Assembly (NCBI GenBank): GCA_034620365.1
Contig: JAQGEQ010000354.1
Location: 1-64,000 of the forward strand
DNA: 64,000 bases
Reading direction: 5' to 3'
Source: Pegea sp. RAD2-039
Taxonomy: Eukaryota > Chordata > Thaliacea > Salpida > Salpidae
The notes below the pieces were generated by a model. That model did no database searches and was not told the origin of the DNA. It worked only from the letters and a program-made list of their open reading frames with translations. The translations under genes were made by a program, and so were the position numbers. The first letter of the stretch is position 1. Every line of letters starts with the position of its first letter. This document shows positions 61,601 through 64,000 of this stretch, piece by piece.

Positions 61601-64000
61601 TTTATTGAAGAAATTTGATTAAATTGTTCAGTTTGAATTTTCAAAGTTTTTTGGGTCAAATCAGCATATGAGAGCTTCTGAGCTTGAATTTCATCTATCA
61701 GTTCTTCTTTAAAGATCTTTTTAACTAAGTCTTTAGTTTCCGAATGTATCTTGGCTAAACAGAACAACTTTCACTTGGTTTAATGAACATTTTACTATCG
61801 TTACACAAATGTGTGAGAAGACCAAAAGAGACTTTTTGGCTTTACTTACCTTACACAGAAACTTCTTTTATCATGCATCATTTGAAATGACTCCATGCTT
61901 CACAGTACATATACTGTATTCCTGATAATTTCTTATCATTGATGTACGCCACGAGTGATAGCTGTATTGGCATCTTTCTTTAATGAGTTCATAGCAACAG
62001 AGACAGTAAAAAGACACAAAAAAATATTAAATACTTATAAGCCTTATTCAATACAATATAACCTAATATCACTTATTCAAATAGAATGAATATTTTTTGT
62101 AGGATGTTATGTACTAAACTACTTATACTCTTGTTCAAATCGTCTATCGTTTGTTGCTGATGAATTAATGCAGTTATATGCTCACATTACCAAAATCTCT
62201 TGGTTTGAAACCGACAAAGATCAATGGTTTTTTCGTGATGTTATCCCCGAAATCTCCAAATTCTTGCAAGTACATCCATTCATCTAAATGATCATTAAAT
62301 TGGGATTAATACTTCTTTTTACAGGGTGATGTGGACAAATGTACAACTGGAGTACAACTCTTCAAAAAGTTAGTTGAAAATATGAACAGTATGCAAAATT
62401 TCAAGCCACTAAAACGGCACTGGAAAGTCGCGTCTTCTTTTCGCGATGCTTCTTTACATCAAATATTCCGAATTGCATGTGATTTATTGTCTTTAGTATC
62501 AACCAATCAGATGCAAGAAAATCAGCAGGTCAACCAATCAGAACACCATCACAATTTATTTCACTCTAATCTTTATAGGGTTTTGTAGCTTCAGTTTTAG
62601 AGCTATCACTAGCTTGCTTGTCATATGACTTCATCGGGACTTCTGTTGATGAATCTAGTGATGATTTATCCACTGTTCAAATTCCTACGAGCTGGCGCGA
62701 AAATTTTGTCAACCTTACAACCTCCCATCTCTTCTTCAATCTTTACAAAACGTCAGTAGTCGAGTGTTGATGACGTCACATGACTCTTCATTGCGCAGAC
62801 TGCCTGCCAATCTATCAGCTTTGGTTATTTCGTGTCTAGTTCAAATCGTTTCTATTCGTCGCTCACTTTTCAACAACCTCGAGCGTTCCAAGTTCCTTAA
62901 TGACGTCATCAAGGGAATTAAAGAGATGCTGGAAACATCGCAGGTAAATCACCACTTGTCAACCAACCCATCGACACTTGTTGTCATAGAAACTAGTTGA
63001 TGAAGTCGCGTTTCACGAGTTTTGTCGGATGCTTGCTCGATTAAAAGCAAATTATCAATTAAGTGAGTTAGTGAAGATCACCTTGTACGCCGACTGCATG
63101 CGATTAATCGCGAGCTTCACCATCAACTCCCTACGTCACTGTCACTTCTCACAAAACTCTGTTCATTACCTTCTCAGTCTCTGGCAGGTCGGTCACTATC
63201 TGATATTGACCTGTAACCTAGCAACAGATTTCCTTGACAACAGAGATTAGCGAGTAGCGTGCCCTACGTGAAAGCACAAGAACCTCATTATCTTGAGACT
63301 TATATGCCGGAAGTTTTCAAAGCATTTTTGGAATCCTCCTTACAGTCGGTTGACATTAGCTTCAGGTTGTCATGGCAACCACTTTCTACGCATGTGCACT
63401 AACTGCTGTTTGCAGGGACGGAACAGAAAAGCGGTTTGAAGAATTAAACTTGATTCAGCAACAACTCGATCAAGTTTCAACCATCGCGCGTTGCGGTTAC
63501 CCTGTTACTTGTCAGGTGATTATAACGTCATCACCGCTCATGCCCTATAAAATCGTTGTTTGGTTACTAGTTGCTTGGTCGATCATACGATGAAAACATT
63601 GAAGTTCTTCGCAACTTGTTATCAAAAGATCCAACTAATATACACCAGCTGCAAGTGGTCCTTGGTAAGCTTACCTGGGTCGTTTATCTGATCGGAGCAG
63701 TGATAGGAGGTCGGGTTTCTTTTGCTGCCACCGATGATCATGATATAATGGACGGGGCGCTAGTGATTCGTGTCCTGCAACTGATGGAATTGACTGACAA
63801 GTAAGGATTGTAATCTTCGGGAATTACAATAATTTTCGCCTCCTTTTACGCAGTCGATTGTCGAATGGAAACGGAGTTGCTTCCATTGATTCCGCCATTT
63901 TGTATTTTTTTGAACAGTTCCGGAAAGTTTACATCGGAGAGCAAGTCCAGAAGATATCGAAGGTTGTTGAGCGCCTTCTAGTGGTCGATTATCAAATAGT
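58687..64000 (+). CDS. XPO7: Exportin-7 (5' part; gene runs off the right edge)
   Basis: Exons 58687-58695, 58759-58905, 59043-59142, 62103-62269, 62325-62528, 62579-62751, 62799-62943, 62990-63187, 63244-63365, 63416-63515, 63571-63800 and 63854-64000+. They give about 580 residues collinear with the N-terminal half of human XPO7. Landmarks: [17 protein letters not shown]-like start, [113 protein letters not shown]7 is a HEAT-repeat receptor that works with RanGTP in nuclear export, and also import, of a wide set of proteins. Intron 3 is 2,960 nt and holds a LINE; the others are mostly 46-60 nt. The first coding exon is only nine bases. Acceptors at 62989 and 63243 are chosen because they alone restore the family frame. 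Confidence 0.95.
59280..61800 (-). mobile_element. LINE family C, degenerate, inside XPO7 intron 3 (antisense)
   Basis: On the minus strand, from 5' to 3': a stretch at 61767-61576 with a coiled-coil-like ORF1 piece and then an RRM-like piece ([20 protein letters not shown]). Next comes a shortened endonuclease region. Then reverse transcriptase pieces follow, with [24 protein letters not shown] at about 60370 and VPQGS-like and FADDA-like motifs at about 59930-59830. All are broken by stops and frameshifts. The order ORF1-endonuclease-RT shows that this was a nearly full-length copy with internal deletions. It is a different family from A and B. Ends are approximate. Confidence 0.8.

Overview
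This is an animal nuclear DNA window. It is strongly AT-rich, with many cis-spliced genes whose introns are mostly only about 45-60 nt long. It carries replication-type histone genes with 3' stem-loops, non-LTR retrotransposons of the CR1/Jockey kind, and metazoan genes such as merlin, swiprosin and a beta-1,4-galactosyltransferase. I could not place the species. It is an invertebrate with a fairly compact gene structure set in long AT-rich spacers.

Layout. 0-7.6 kb is a histone cluster: the head of an H4 gene leaving the left edge (-), a 5'-truncated H4 (+), then H2A (+), H1 (-), H3 (-), H4 (+) and H2B (-), with decayed pieces of H2B and H2A. 10.1-13.4 kb is a nearly intact LINE; two further pieces of the same family lie at 20.7 and 45.2 kb. 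15.5-18.2 kb is SFSWAP (+), a splicing regulator in 15 exons, facing a small unrecognised coiled-coil gene (-). 22.4 kb is the end of SPCS1 (+), a signal peptidase subunit. 23.9-27.8 kb holds two minus-strand membrane protein genes: a B4GALT-type glycosyltransferase and a class-B-like 7TM receptor with a 36-bp repeat in its third cytoplasmic loop. 32.0-33.5 kb is SPTLC2 (+), with no intron in its coding region. 34.4-35.5 kb is an unrecognised minus-strand gene. 37.4-40.0 kb is NF2/merlin (-, 14 exons), and only 156 bp upstream of it is POLR2B (-, no intron). 47.5-48.7 kb is EFHD2 (-). 51.0-52.8 kb is DHPS (+). 54.8-56.5 kb is an SLC25 carrier of the pyrimidine-nucleotide type (+). From 58.7 kb to the right edge is XPO7 (+), whose third intron holds an old antisense LINE.

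Apart from the histone genes these are unrelated housekeeping and signalling genes, and I see no shared pathway. The possible exception in expression is the very close POLR2B-NF2 pair. The clearest unexplained pattern is the palindrome TGACGTCA. I counted 26 perfect copies, all between 16.5 and 63 kb, in or beside the GC-richer genes, in both introns and exons, and none in the histone cluster or the AT-rich spacers. I saw no CRISPR array, no tRNA or rRNA gene, and no retrovirus-like or Polinton-like element.
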